The translations under genes and the position numbers were made by a program. DNA of 11,762 nucleotides from Coriobacteriia bacterium. Lineage in GTDB: Bacteria > Actinomycetota > Coriobacteriia > Coriobacteriales > UBA8131. Position 1 is the first letter of the stretch, and the number at the start of each line of letters is the position of its first letter. This document shows, piece after piece, positions 1-6,784 of this stretch. Where the stretch lies: the NCBI GenBank assembly GCA_009781535.1, contig WQXX01000022.1, positions 1 through 11,762 of the forward strand, written 5' to 3'. The notes under the pieces were generated by a model. It made no database searches. It saw only the letters and a program-made list of their open reading frames with translations, and was not told the origin of the DNA.

Positions 1-561
1 AAAGACGGCAGGCTTGTGATGCTTGTTGCTGGAGCTCCTTCCGGTACTGGCACTACAGATACCTACCCTCCGCTTGATCAGGAAGTCACCTACCTCTTTG
101 TTGCGCACTCTCAAGCAGGAGCTGTGTCACGCTATGAAGAGCTTATCACCATCCCATCAAACGGACATGCATTGTTCAACATTGGAACGCGCTTTGAACG
201 TGTAGTACGCATCGCTTTGGATATGGCCCATGATGAGGGTGTTGAGCATGAGAAGGAGGTGTTTGGTACTGCCGGGCCTACCCTGCCCTTGGTATTCTAC
301 GGTCAGGCGATGCGACAGACAGGCTCTGTGTCCGGCACCACGCTTCGTGATGCCGCCAGCCAAGGTTGCTGGACTCAAGGCATCGAGGTAGCAGACATCG
401 AGGAGCTGATGGAGTGGAACACACGCTGTATCCTGCGACTTCCGTATAAAGATGTCATGGCGGTGGATATAGCAGTTAAGAAATCAACAGGCATCTGCCA
501 AGGAAACGCGGATGTCTCGATAACATGGGAGCGGGTGAGGGATGATGGATTGGTTATCTAG
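1..561 (+). CDS. Phage tail structural protein, C-terminal part (5' end outside window)
   Basis: The reading frame is open from base 1 (K-D-G-R-L-V-M...) and stops with TAG at 559-561, so the gene most likely begins upstream; the GTG at 16 and ATG at 19 have no convincing ribosome site. I do not recognise a named family from the residues alone. The protein is soluble, about 187 visible residues, with beta-rich, loop-rich composition, no membrane segment and no signal peptide. Its role is inferred from position: it lies directly upstream of, and overlaps by 20 bp, a baseplate-hub-like gene, followed by a collar protein, holin and endolysin. That is where a distal-tail or minor tail protein sits in siphovirus-type genomes. 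The C-terminal part (LRLPYKDVMAV, then VSITWERV) reads like a beta-sandwich end. Moderately sure it is a tail protein, unsure which one. Confidence 0.6.
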   Translation, partial: KDGRLVMLVAGAPSGTGTTDTYPPLDQEVTYLFVAHSQAGAVSRYEELITIPSNGHALFNIGTRFERVVRIALDMAHDEGVEHEKEVFGTAGPTLPLVFYGQAMRQTGSVSGTTLRDAASQGCWTQGIEVADIEELMEWNTRCILRLPYKDVMAVDIAVKKSTGICQGNADVSITWERVRDDGLVI

Positions 562-1633
562 CGGAAGATGTGACCGCTTCAGGTACATGCGCACAGATCG
601 CACAACCTTGCAGGATACAAATGAGCTCGACATGTTCTCTGATGGCGGCTCAATCGAGTACAACGCACTAACTGATATAAAGATATCGGGCTCTTTGCCT
701 TTCGTACGGCTTCCTGATATCGGCAATGACTATGTGCGTGTGTATTCAGTAAGCGAGCTGGATGGTGTCGTTGAGCAGGTAATACACGGCACCTTTATCA
801 TCGCAACGCCCTCAAGCACGATTCAGCATGAAGTTCGGAAGGGCGATGCTGACATATACTCGCTTTTGCAGATAGTCTCAGATGCAGGGATAAGCTCGCC
901 GCTTTTCATCCCAGCAGGCACCAACGCAATCACGTATGCCAAAGGCATGGTAGAAGTTCTTGGCCTTACCTGCCTTGCAGACAGCAGCGCTCATACACTT
1001 GCAGCACCGAAGAACTATGACGCAGGTACCAGTTGTCTTGAGGTCGTCAACGACCTGTGCCAGGCGGCGCACTTTGCAAATGCCGACATCGACCCTTCTG
1101 GCACAGTGCTGTTACAACGTTACGTCGACCCGTCTTCGAAGGCGCCTACTTTCGTTCTTCGTGACGACAAGAAATGCGTGTTTGCCTCAGATGTCAAATA
1201 CGAGTTTGACATCTATGCTGTTCCAAATGTCTCGGTCGCGGTCATGAGTAACGAGGATGTATGCCTTTCTGCGACAGCAACAAACAACGATGCGCTCTCA
1301 CCGTTTTCTGTGGTTAATCGTGGACGGCAGATAGTATATGTTGAGACATTTTCTGAAGTCGAGTCATTAGCTGATCTTACACAAAAGGCATTAGACGCGC
1401 TGACCGAAAAGAGCAGTGCCATCGAATCCGTTGAGATACGTCATGTCTATGTGCCTTTTCAAGTTGGGCAGTGTATAAAGCTCGAATACCTCGATGCCCG
1501 CTATGCATTCACAGGAATCGCAGTAAAAAGGAACATGACACTCTCACCTGGTATGCCATGCTCGACCAGGCTACAGCGCTTCGAACGGGGCTTCGTGCCC
1601 TCGCTTACGACATCCAACCCGAGTGGATCATGA
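542..1633 (+). CDS. Phage baseplate hub / tail-tip protein (XkdQ/Gp37-like)
   Basis: This 363-residue soluble protein resembles the hub or tail-associated proteins that sit at the tip of siphovirus and PBSX-like tails and start the channel through the envelope. The N-terminal part has alternating beta strands (IKISGSLPF, DYVRVYSVSEL, VIHGTFIIATPS), the middle has YSLLQIVSDAG and a region around residues 110-200 typical of hub lysozyme-like/OB modules, and the C-terminal third (VPFQVGQCIKLEY, YAFTGIAVKRNMTLSPGMPCSTRLQRFER) resembles the end of XkdQ/Gp37-type proteins. The start could be 542 or 545 (adjacent ATG codons), with a purine-rich GGTGAGG just upstream; the gene overlaps its upstream neighbour by 20 bp, indicating translational coupling. 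No catalytic peptidase or lysozyme motif is evident, so it is probably structural. The family name is from overall resemblance, not from an alignment. Confidence 0.55.
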   Translation: MMDWLSSGRCDRFRYMRTDRTTLQDTNELDMFSDGGSIEYNALTDIKISGSLPFVRLPDIGNDYVRVYSVSELDGVVEQVIHGTFIIATPSSTIQHEVRKGDADIYSLLQIVSDAGISSPLFIPAGTNAITYAKGMVEVLGLTCLADSSAHTLAAPKNYDAGTSCLEVVNDLCQAAHFANADIDPSGTVLLQRYVDPSSKAPTFVLRDDKKCVFASDVKYEFDIYAVPNVSVAVMSNEDVCLSATATNNDALSPFSVVNRGRQIVYVETFSEVESLADLTQKALDALTEKSSAIESVEIRHVYVPFQVGQCIKLEYLDARYAFTGIAVKRNMTLSPGMPCSTRLQRFERGFVPSLTTSNPSGS

Positions 1634-1644
1634 GAGGAGGAACC

Positions 1645-2391
1645 ATGGATGCTTATGACATTGCAAGAACGTTCGAACCTTTTAAAAAGGATACTTCACC
1701 ACGCTACGCAACAGTGACAGGTATACATCTAAAACGGCTCGATGTGATTCTAGACGGTTTTTCCAACACGATTTCGGTAGTGCGTGGATGCAACCCCGCA
1801 GTAGGATCAAGGGTGTTGATAGAGAAACACAAGACCTCATGGATTGCCACCGCAACAATAGGTGGGGACCAGTTAGCCTCCGCTGAAGCAAATGCGATTA
1901 AGCTTGAGGTGCTCAAAGCTGCATACCCTGTTGGCTCACTGTACTTTAACGGCAGTGTCGCAACTAACCCTGTGACCTTGCTCGGCTTTGGCACATGGTC
2001 GTTGTTTGGAGCGGGGCGAGTGCCGGTGTGCGTGGATTCGGCTGATACAGACATCAACGCAGTGGGAAAGACCGTCGGCGCTAAGACCAGGAGTATATCT
2101 CATACCCATACGATGGCACATACCCACCCGGCGGGGAACCTGTTTGGAGCCTTATCGTCTTCAACGAACACTTTGAAATGGCGCGCCGCGGCTGCTTCGG
2201 GTCTAGGTAATGCCAACTGGGGGCTTACTACCTCCGGAAGCGGGGCGAACACGACTGCCCATGCAGACGGTTTAGCTATCGTCGGGTCATCAGGAGAAGC
2301 TTCGAGCAGTACAACATCTGATGCATCGGTGACATCTATCGATGTCCGTATGCCTGCTATTGCTTGCTATATATGGAGACGTACTGCCTGA
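1645..2391 (+). CDS. Phage tail collar / baseplate receptor-type protein with HxH motifs
   Basis: The protein has 248 residues from the ATG at 1645, chosen because AGGAGG (1635-1640) sits 4 nt upstream, right after the TGA of the preceding gene; the frame is open further upstream but inside that gene. Residues 18-75 form a small beta-rich, OB-like module. Residues 94-130 hold the family signature YPVGSLYFNG...NPVTLLGFGTWSLFGAGRVPV, found in phage tail-collar and gp10/DUF859-type baseplate proteins. The C-terminal end, MPAIACYIWRRTA, is the usual terminus of these proteins. Between them are two HxH pairs (H153/H155 and H159/H161); in trimeric phage tips such as T4 gp12 and P2 gpV, HxH motifs bind a metal ion on the threefold axis. 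The Ser/Gly/Thr-rich stretch (165-228) probably is an exposed, receptor-facing segment. It is likely a trimeric tail-tip or short-fibre protein. The family call is well supported; the receptor is unknown. Confidence 0.75.
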   Translation: MDAYDIARTFEPFKKDTSPRYATVTGIHLKRLDVILDGFSNTISVVRGCNPAVGSRVLIEKHKTSWIATATIGGDQLASAEANAIKLEVLKAAYPVGSLYFNGSVATNPVTLLGFGTWSLFGAGRVPVCVDSADTDINAVGKTVGAKTRSISHTHTMAHTHPAGNLFGALSSSTNTLKWRAAAASGLGNANWGLTTSGSGANTTAHADGLAIVGSSGEASSSTTSDASVTSIDVRMPAIACYIWRRTA

Positions 2392-2482
2392 GCCGCTTTT
2401 CAGAAGATGCCTTTTGGTGGGCATAAATCCACCATTCAATCACATATGAAAGAAGAAACTAATGGACGGAGGATTGTACGAA

Positions 2483-2788
2483 ATGATCGCCGCCATCGTT
2501 GCCGCATGCACCTCCATCCTTACGATAGGTGGTGCGGTAGCGATGGTTGGCAAGGTCGTTATGCCGGCAAAACGGCAGCTCGACACGGTTAAAGAGCTTG
2601 ATAGGCGCTCCAGGCTCGACTACGAGGCACGCAAGCAGCAGGAGAGGTGTAACGAGGCTATGGTCAAAGTCTTGGTCGCTGTCTGCAGAAGCCTTGAAAG
2701 CCATCCAGAGATAGATGAGAAGGCTGAGATACAAGATGCATACGAGGATCTTCGCGTCTTTCTCATCGAGCGCAGAAACATCATTTAG
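2483..2788 (+). CDS. Small phage membrane protein with one N-terminal helix (possible holin partner)
   Basis: From the ATG at 2483 the protein has 101 residues. I prefer this start over the in-frame ATG at 2462 because GGAGG (2468-2472) is well placed (10 nt) before 2483, while 2462 has only a weak purine run. Residues 1-27 (MIAAIVAACTSILTIGGAVAMVGKVV) form one membrane helix, followed by a charged, probably helical or coiled-coil cytoplasmic tail (RQLDTVKELDRRSRLDYEARKQQERC). Such one-helix proteins commonly precede the holin in Gram-positive phages and are thought to be holin helpers, antiholins or membrane anchors. It ends 13 bp before the holin start, in the same operon. I do not recognise a named family, so the function is inferred from position and topology. 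Confidence 0.65.
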   Translation: MIAAIVAACTSILTIGGAVAMVGKVVMPAKRQLDTVKELDRRSRLDYEARKQQERCNEAMVKVLVAVCRSLESHPEIDEKAEIQDAYEDLRVFLIERRNII

Positions 2789-2801
2789 GAAAGAAGGAGA
2801 C

Positions 2802-3092
2802 ATGAAAATACAGACAATCATCCGCACGGTTGCATTAGCGGTTTCGACGATCAACGCGCTGCTGCTAATATGGGGCTATCACCCGTTTCCATTTGCAGAA
2901 GATGAAGTGTACGCAGGGATATCCGGCGTTGTGGAAGCTGTACTCATTATCTGGGCATGGTGGAAAAACAACTCTATAACAAAAACGGCACAGGTTGCCG
3001 ATGAGGTAGTGGCCTGCATCAAACATGGGGAGATTACCATCGATGATATCCATGAAGTCTTGGATTCCTATGTCCCAAAACACATACGTTAG
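2802..3092 (+). CDS. Phage holin, SPP1-type
   Basis: The protein has 96 residues from the ATG at 2802; AAGGAG lies just upstream at 2794-2799 (tight spacing), and the open frame before it runs inside the previous gene. Two hydrophobic helices flank a short turn: roughly residues 5-24 (TIIRTVALAVSTINALLLIW) and residues 37-53 (GISGVVEAVLIIWAWW), followed by KNNSITKTAQVADE and a charged tail. The pattern of an I-R-T start, a P-F turn, and AWWKNNS(I/F)TK after helix 2 is characteristic of SPP1-family holins, small proteins that make lesions in the cytoplasmic membrane and let the endolysin reach peptidoglycan. The endolysin downstream lacks a signal peptide, which fits holin-dependent lysis. The C-terminal extension (IKHGEITIDDIHEVLDSYVPKHIR) is acidic and amphipathic, possibly regulatory. 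Good confidence in the family. Confidence 0.8.
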   Translation: MKIQTIIRTVALAVSTINALLLIWGYHPFPFAEDEVYAGISGVVEAVLIIWAWWKNNSITKTAQVADEVVACIKHGEITIDDIHEVLDSYVPKHIR

Positions 3093-3133
3093 AAAAGACC
3101 ATCCCAGGTCATGTGCCCCGAAGGAGGCTAGAA

Positions 3134-3715
3134 ATGAAAATCAAAGCGCCGAACACACCGCCAGGCACCCAAGCTCCGCGTGTCCTCATGCCTGAAAATG
3201 GATACCTAAAGCTAAAGAGCCATGAGCTGTATACCCAAAGCTTTGCCATCGGCGAAGGTATTATGCTTTCCGATGCAGAAGAGATTCTTGAGGATGTAAC
3301 TTATGCTCAGATCCCCATCTATGATGGGGATCTGATGGAGCATATCGAGGCAATTAATACCATCATCGAAGCCCTCAGCAACACAGACGATGACCCTGGC
3401 GTTCTTGAGTGGGCGCCAAACGGCTACCTTGCTGCCGGGATGATCGTTGCCTATCAAGGTTACCACTGGGAAGTCCTTCAGATGCATTGGCCGCAGGTAG
3501 GATGGGAGCCCGATAAGGTGCCTGCCCTGTTCAAGAGGCTTGGGGCTATTGATATACCTGATGAAGAGGTGCCCGAATGGGTGCAACCGACTGGCGCCCA
3601 TGATGCCTACCAGAAGGGCGACAAGGTGCGTTTCGAGGGTAGTGTTTACGAGTCATTGATAGATGCAAATGTATACAGCCCCACAGAATACCCAGCTGGG
3701 TGGGAGCTGTTGTGA
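3134..3715 (+). CDS. Phage protein with two CBM5/12-like carbohydrate-binding repeats
   Basis: The protein has 193 residues from the ATG at 3134, preceded at 6 nt by AAGGAGG (3121-3127). The N-terminal half (1-85) is unrecognised, acidic and mixed helix/strand. The C-terminal half carries two repeats of the small chitin-binding CBM5/12 fold: one about residues 92-138 (NGYLAAGMIVAYQGYHWEV...GWEPDKVPALFKRL) and one about 149-193 (WVQPTGAHDAYQKGDKVRFEGSVYES...YPAGWELL). Both show the aromatic pattern (Y..GD/GM.V.(Y/F).G..(Y/W), then W..L) that lines the sugar-binding face. There is no catalytic domain and no signal peptide. It lies between the holin and endolysin genes, so it may be a virion accessory or tail-tip protein that binds cell-wall glycans, or help the endolysin dock. 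The ligand is not determined by the sequence. Repeat assignment is good; the role is inferred. Confidence 0.65.
   Translation: MKIKAPNTPPGTQAPRVLMPENGYLKLKSHELYTQSFAIGEGIMLSDAEEILEDVTYAQIPIYDGDLMEHIEAINTIIEALSNTDDDPGVLEWAPNGYLAAGMIVAYQGYHWEVLQMHWPQVGWEPDKVPALFKRLGAIDIPDEEVPEWVQPTGAHDAYQKGDKVRFEGSVYESLIDANVYSPTEYPAGWELL
3307..3335. repeat. 29-bp perfect palindrome inside the CBM gene
   Basis: Two 13-base perfect arms (3307-3319 and 3323-3335) flank a 3-base TAT loop. The arm sequence begins TCAGATCCCCATC. It encodes AQIPIYDGDL in the + frame, so it lies inside a coding sequence. It would make a stable hairpin in the late phage mRNA. No T-run follows, so it is not an ordinary terminator. It could be a protein- or RNase-processing site, or simply chance. 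Confidence 0.7.
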
Positions 3716-3767
3716 TATCGACAGAGTAACAATAAGTTCCAGTTTATCCAACAGGAGGGAAAGAGAG

Positions 3768-4805
3768 ATGCTTAACGGTATTGATGTCTCTTCATGGCAA
3801 CCTGCGGGCATCTGCTCGATGGTTGACTATGATTTCGCAATAGTAAAGGCCACCGAAGGAACTGGCTACATATCTCCTGCCTACAACCAACAGGCAGGAG
3901 ATGTTCTCAGGCGTGGCAAAGGCTTTGGCTTGTACCACTACGCCCGGCAGAACAGGGCAGTATCTGAAGCAGTTTATTTTCTAGACCATATCTCGGGTTA
4001 TCTGGGTAAAGCTATGCTGATACTTGATTATGAGTCCACAGCGCTTAACAACGGGCGCGAATGGGTGAGATCATTCATTCGCGAGGTAAGGCGCATCACT
4101 GGTATACCTTGTGGTGTGTACTGCTCAGGTTCTCCTGCTGTAGCCCAAAGGATTCCTGAACTGTGTGCAGAGGAGGACGTCTTATTCTGGTGTGCCAACT
4201 ACCCGCTTGGCTACCAGCAGATGGGATTCCGCCACGACCTCAAGCCTTATACCGCTTGTCAGATGCACCAATATACAAGCAGTGGCAAGCTTGATGGATA
4301 CGACGGCCGCCTTGACCTCAATGTATTCTTTGGGGATAAAACAGCTTTTGAAGCCTACTATGGTGCTAAGGATGATTCGGGAAAGCCGGATATACCGCCT
4401 CCGCCTCCACCTCCACCTCCGCCTCCGCCTCCGCCTCCGCCTCCGCCTCCGCCTCCGCCTACAGGCATCATCTATGTTGTTAAGAGCGGAGATACGCTAA
4501 GTGCTATCGGTGCCAGGTTTGGTGTGTCCTACCAAGAGCTTGCCCGCATCAATGGCATCCCTAACCCCAACCTTATATTCCCTGGACAGTCCCTCTGGAT
4601 ACCTCAAGGCTCCGGAGGAGGCTGTACATGTAACACAGGCAACATCTATATCGTCAAGCAAGGTGATACTCTAAGCGGTATTGCTGCTAAGTACGGAACA
4701 ACCTGGCAAACACTGCAAAAGCTCAACAACATTCCCAATGCGAACCTTATATACCCGGGGCAAGTTGTGCGCCTTCCATCCAATAGTTGTTCATGTACAA
4801 AATAG
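3768..4805 (+). CDS. Endolysin: GH25 muramidase with polyproline linker and two LysM domains
   Basis: The protein has 345 residues from the ATG at 3768, with AGGAGG (3753-3758) 9 nt upstream. Residues 1-195 are a glycoside hydrolase family 25 lysozyme, which cleaves the N-acetylmuramic acid to N-acetylglucosamine bond of peptidoglycan. Seen motifs are GIDVSSWQ (D6), YDFAIVKATEG, LILDYES (D87 and E89, the catalytic acid pair region) and the closing QYTSSGKLDGYDGRLDLNVF. Residues 210-231 are 22 consecutive prolines, a stiff linker. Two LysM peptidoglycan-binding domains follow (about 235-280 and 294-339), each with YVVKSGDTLS or YIVKQGDTLS at its start and a (PNPN/PNAN)LI(F/Y)PGQ motif. There are CxC pairs between the LysM domains and at the C terminus (CTC, CSC). 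No signal peptide is seen, so it should need the holin for export. It ends the phage lysis module. Confidence 0.9.
   Translation: MLNGIDVSSWQPAGICSMVDYDFAIVKATEGTGYISPAYNQQAGDVLRRGKGFGLYHYARQNRAVSEAVYFLDHISGYLGKAMLILDYESTALNNGREWVRSFIREVRRITGIPCGVYCSGSPAVAQRIPELCAEEDVLFWCANYPLGYQQMGFRHDLKPYTACQMHQYTSSGKLDGYDGRLDLNVFFGDKTAFEAYYGAKDDSGKPDIPPPPPPPPPPPPPPPPPPPPPPTGIIYVVKSGDTLSAIGARFGVSYQELARINGIPNPNLIFPGQSLWIPQGSGGGCTCNTGNIYIVKQGDTLSGIAAKYGTTWQTLQKLNNIPNANLIYPGQVVRLPSNSCSCTK
4395..4460 (+). repeat. Hexamer tandem repeat encoding 22 prolines
   Basis: Eleven back-to-back copies of the hexamer CC(G/A)CCT encode 22 prolines in the endolysin linker. Nine copies are CCGCCT and two (third and fourth) are CCACCT. 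The near-identity of copies points to recent slippage-type expansion, so the linker length probably varies between strains, always in whole codon pairs. Confidence 0.9.
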
Positions 4806-4978
4806 TTGAAATCACTAATTCGGTAAATCGTACCCTTTCCACTCTATGCAGGTAAAAGTAAGAAAAACGATACACGACCGGATTCTCCTGAAAGAAAAGC
4901 AGGATTGCATTTAGAATAGATTCTGTGTGAATATAAACACAGAATAAAATGTGCTGAAAGAAAACAGGAGGTCTGGTC
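4806..4978. other. Intergenic gap after endolysin, possible prophage/host junction
   Basis: This stretch has no gene and is AT-richer than its surroundings. The upstream part (4806-4900) holds no stable terminator hairpin; the best is a 5-bp pairing around 4886-4904. The downstream part has a weak promoter-like signal (TTGCAT at 4905-4910, TAGAAT at 4912-4917) that does not give a clean -35/-10 pair, an inverted repeat at 4920-4945, and the ribosome site AGGAGGT at 4966-4972 for the next gene. Because the gene content changes from phage lysis to cell-envelope synthesis across this gap, it is a candidate prophage edge, but no attachment core or tRNA is visible. Confidence 0.4.
4920..4945 (+). 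promoter_or_regulatory. Inverted repeat in the leader of the cytidylyltransferase/PLP gene
   Basis: Perfect 9-base arms, ATTCTGTGT (4920-4928) and ACACAGAAT (4937-4945), flank an 8-base AT-rich spacer. It lies 34 bp upstream of the ATG at 4979 and 20 bp before the Shine-Dalgarno. A related AGAATA copy starts at 4913, so AGAATA appears twice in direct orientation (4913, 4941). This fits a repressor/activator operator or an mRNA leader hairpin; the sequence does not decide between them. Confidence 0.45.
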
Positions 4979-6784
4979 ATGCAGGCAATAATACTGGCAG
5001 CTGGCATGGGCAAGCGTTTAAAGGAACTGACCGAAGATGTAACTAAATGCATGGTCAAGGTTAACGGCATTTCCATCATTGAGCGCATGCTTACGCAGTT
5101 GGAACATCTGGAGCTATCCCGGATCATCATCGTGGTCGGCTACAAAGCCGATGCGCTGAAAAGCTATCTGGATACCCTGGATATTAAGACGCCCATCCTT
5201 TATGTTGAGAACCCCATATACTTTGAGACGAACAATATATACTCGCTCTATCTTGTCCGTGAATACCTGCGGCAGCAAGACACCCTGTTGCTGGAATCCG
5301 ACCTGGTCTTTGAGGAATGCATCATCACATCATTGGTAAACGATCCGCGCCCCAGTCTGGCGCTGGTAGTAAAACATGAAAGCTGGATGGACGGGACCGT
5401 TGTTACGCTGAAAAATGACTGTGTTATCGATGATTTCATCGATAAGGAGCATTTCCGTTTTTCCGATAGCAAGAACTACTACAAGACGGTAAATATCTAT
5501 AAATTCAGCAGGCAGTTTTCTAATAAGCAATACGTTCCTTTCCTGGAAGCATATTGTCATGCCATGGGGAACAATGAATACTATGAGCAGGTGCTCAAGG
5601 TCATAACCAGGCTGGACGAACCGGAGCTTAAAGCAAAGGTACTGGAAACGGGCCATTGGTATGAGATAGACGATATTCAGGATCTCGACATCGCAGAAAG
5701 TATCTTCGCGCCATCTGGCAACAGCCGCCTGGGTCTTATGGAAAAACGATACGGAGGCTATTGGCGCTATCCTGGCATGCTGGATTTCTGCTATCTGGTA
5801 AATCCATTTTTCCCACCGCAGAGGCTACTGGATGAAATCAAGGCGAATTTCGAGGTATTAGCCACAGGGTATCCTTCCGGGCAGCGCGTGAATGATTTCT
5901 TGGCAGCTCGGCTTTTTGGCGTCTTGCCCGCTGATATCGTCGTGGGTAATGGTGCAGCCGAGCTCATCAATTCGTTGCTCAGACAGCTTCCTGGTGATAT
6001 CGGGGTCGTGCTGCCCACATTCGAGGAATACCAAGAAAGGAAGAAAGGGAGCGTTATAGCGTTCAAGCCTGACAATAACGCGTTTTCCTATTCGGCTGAC
6101 GACCTCATGGCTTTCTATGACCAAAGCGCCATTACTGCGTTGGTCGTAATCAACCCTGACAACCCTTCCGGCAACTATATACCACATGACGACGTGCTGC
6201 AGCTTGTTCAATGGGCTCAGGAAAAAGACGTTCTGTTGGTTGTTGATGAATCCTTTGTCGACTTTGCCGATAAGGGCGATACCTTGATAGAAAAAGACAT
6301 ACTCAAGAAGCATCCAAAGCTCGTTGTTATCAAGAGCCTATCAAAGGCTTATGGAATCCCCGGTTTCCGTCTTGGCGTTCTGGCTTGCAGCAACCAAACC
6401 CTGACCACGTCGATACGCAAGGATTTATCCATCTGGAACATTAACTCATTTGCGGAGTTCTATCTCCAGATAAGCGAGAAGTACAAGGAAGACTACGCTC
6501 ATGCCTTAGACAATTTCTATCCTGTTCGGGATGAGCTCTACGCTGGATTAAGCGACATAGAATATCTGAGACCGATCCCAAGCAAGGCGAACTATATAAC
6601 ATGCCAGCTTTCAGCGGGTTATTCTGCGCGTGGGCTTGCTGAGTCTCTATTGGTTGACTGGAATATTCTGATTAAGGATTTAAGCGGGAAAAACGGGATA
6701 CACGGCGAATACATCAGGGTCTCTGTTAAAAAACCCGAGGAGAATGCCAAGCTTCTCGAAGCGCTGAAGGCGTTCACACATTAA
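4979..6784 (+). CDS. Fusion: LicC-type cytidylyltransferase + CobD/HisC-type PLP enzyme
   Basis: The 601-residue protein starts at the ATG at 4979 with AGGAGGT (4966-4972) upstream. Residues 1-240 are a LicC-like NTP transferase: LAAGMGKRL (6-14), TKCMVKVNG, NIYSLYLVREYL (87-98), ESDLVFE (106-112, metal-binding Asp108) and WYEIDDIQDLDIAE (227-240). LicC makes CDP-choline from phosphocholine; relatives activate phosphoethanolamine or aminoethylphosphonate. Residues 255-601 are a fold-type I PLP enzyme: VGNGAAELI (322-330), NPDNPSG (392-398), VVDESFVDF (Asp423 contacts the pyridine), SLSKAYGIPGFRLG (Lys456 binds PLP) and IRVSV (Arg580). The IPGFRLG and W-N-I-N features match CobD (phosphothreonine decarboxylase) better than HisC. 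One chain could therefore decarboxylate phosphoserine or phosphothreonine, then attach CMP, yielding CDP-ethanolamine or CDP-aminopropanol; transamination is the alternative. It is cytoplasmic, with no membrane segment. Its 3' end overlaps the convergent downstream gene by 11 bp. Confidence 0.8.
   Translation: MQAIILAAGMGKRLKELTEDVTKCMVKVNGISIIERMLTQLEHLELSRIIIVVGYKADALKSYLDTLDIKTPILYVENPIYFETNNIYSLYLVREYLRQQDTLLLESDLVFEECIITSLVNDPRPSLALVVKHESWMDGTVVTLKNDCVIDDFIDKEHFRFSDSKNYYKTVNIYKFSRQFSNKQYVPFLEAYCHAMGNNEYYEQVLKVITRLDEPELKAKVLETGHWYEIDDIQDLDIAESIFAPSGNSRLGLMEKRYGGYWRYPGMLDFCYLVNPFFPPQRLLDEIKANFEVLATGYPSGQRVNDFLAARLFGVLPADIVVGNGAAELINSLLRQLPGDIGVVLPTFEEYQERKKGSVIAFKPDNNAFSYSADDLMAFYDQSAITALVVINPDNPSGNYIPHDDVLQLVQWAQEKDVLLVVDESFVDFADKGDTLIEKDILKKHPKLVVIKSLSKAYGIPGFRLGVLACSNQTLTTSIRKDLSIWNINSFAEFYLQISEKYKEDYAHALDNFYPVRDELYAGLSDIEYLRPIPSKANYITCQLSAGYSARGLAESLLVDWNILIKDLSGKNGIHGEYIRVSVKKPEENAKLLEALKAFTH

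Noticed and set aside
2415..2434. Hairpin TGGTGG/CCACCA in the 2392-2461 gap
   Set aside because: Six-base arms with an 8-base loop and no T-run are easily expected by chance.
2459..2854. Minus-strand open frame of 131 codons across the small membrane protein and holin genes
   Set aside because: It overlaps two + strand genes with good ribosome sites and recognisable topology; the antisense product has no recognisable features.
4886..4904. Intrinsic terminator for the endolysin gene
   Set aside because: Only a 5-base pairing (TCCTG/CAGGA) with no T-run; too weak to report as a terminator.
4806..4978. tRNA gene as phage attachment site
   Set aside because: No cloverleaf, anticodon stem or TTCGANNC T-loop motif could be found here.
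5858..6313. Minus-strand open frame of 151 codons inside the PLP enzyme domain
   Set aside because: It is the antisense shadow of a conserved PLP-enzyme reading frame.
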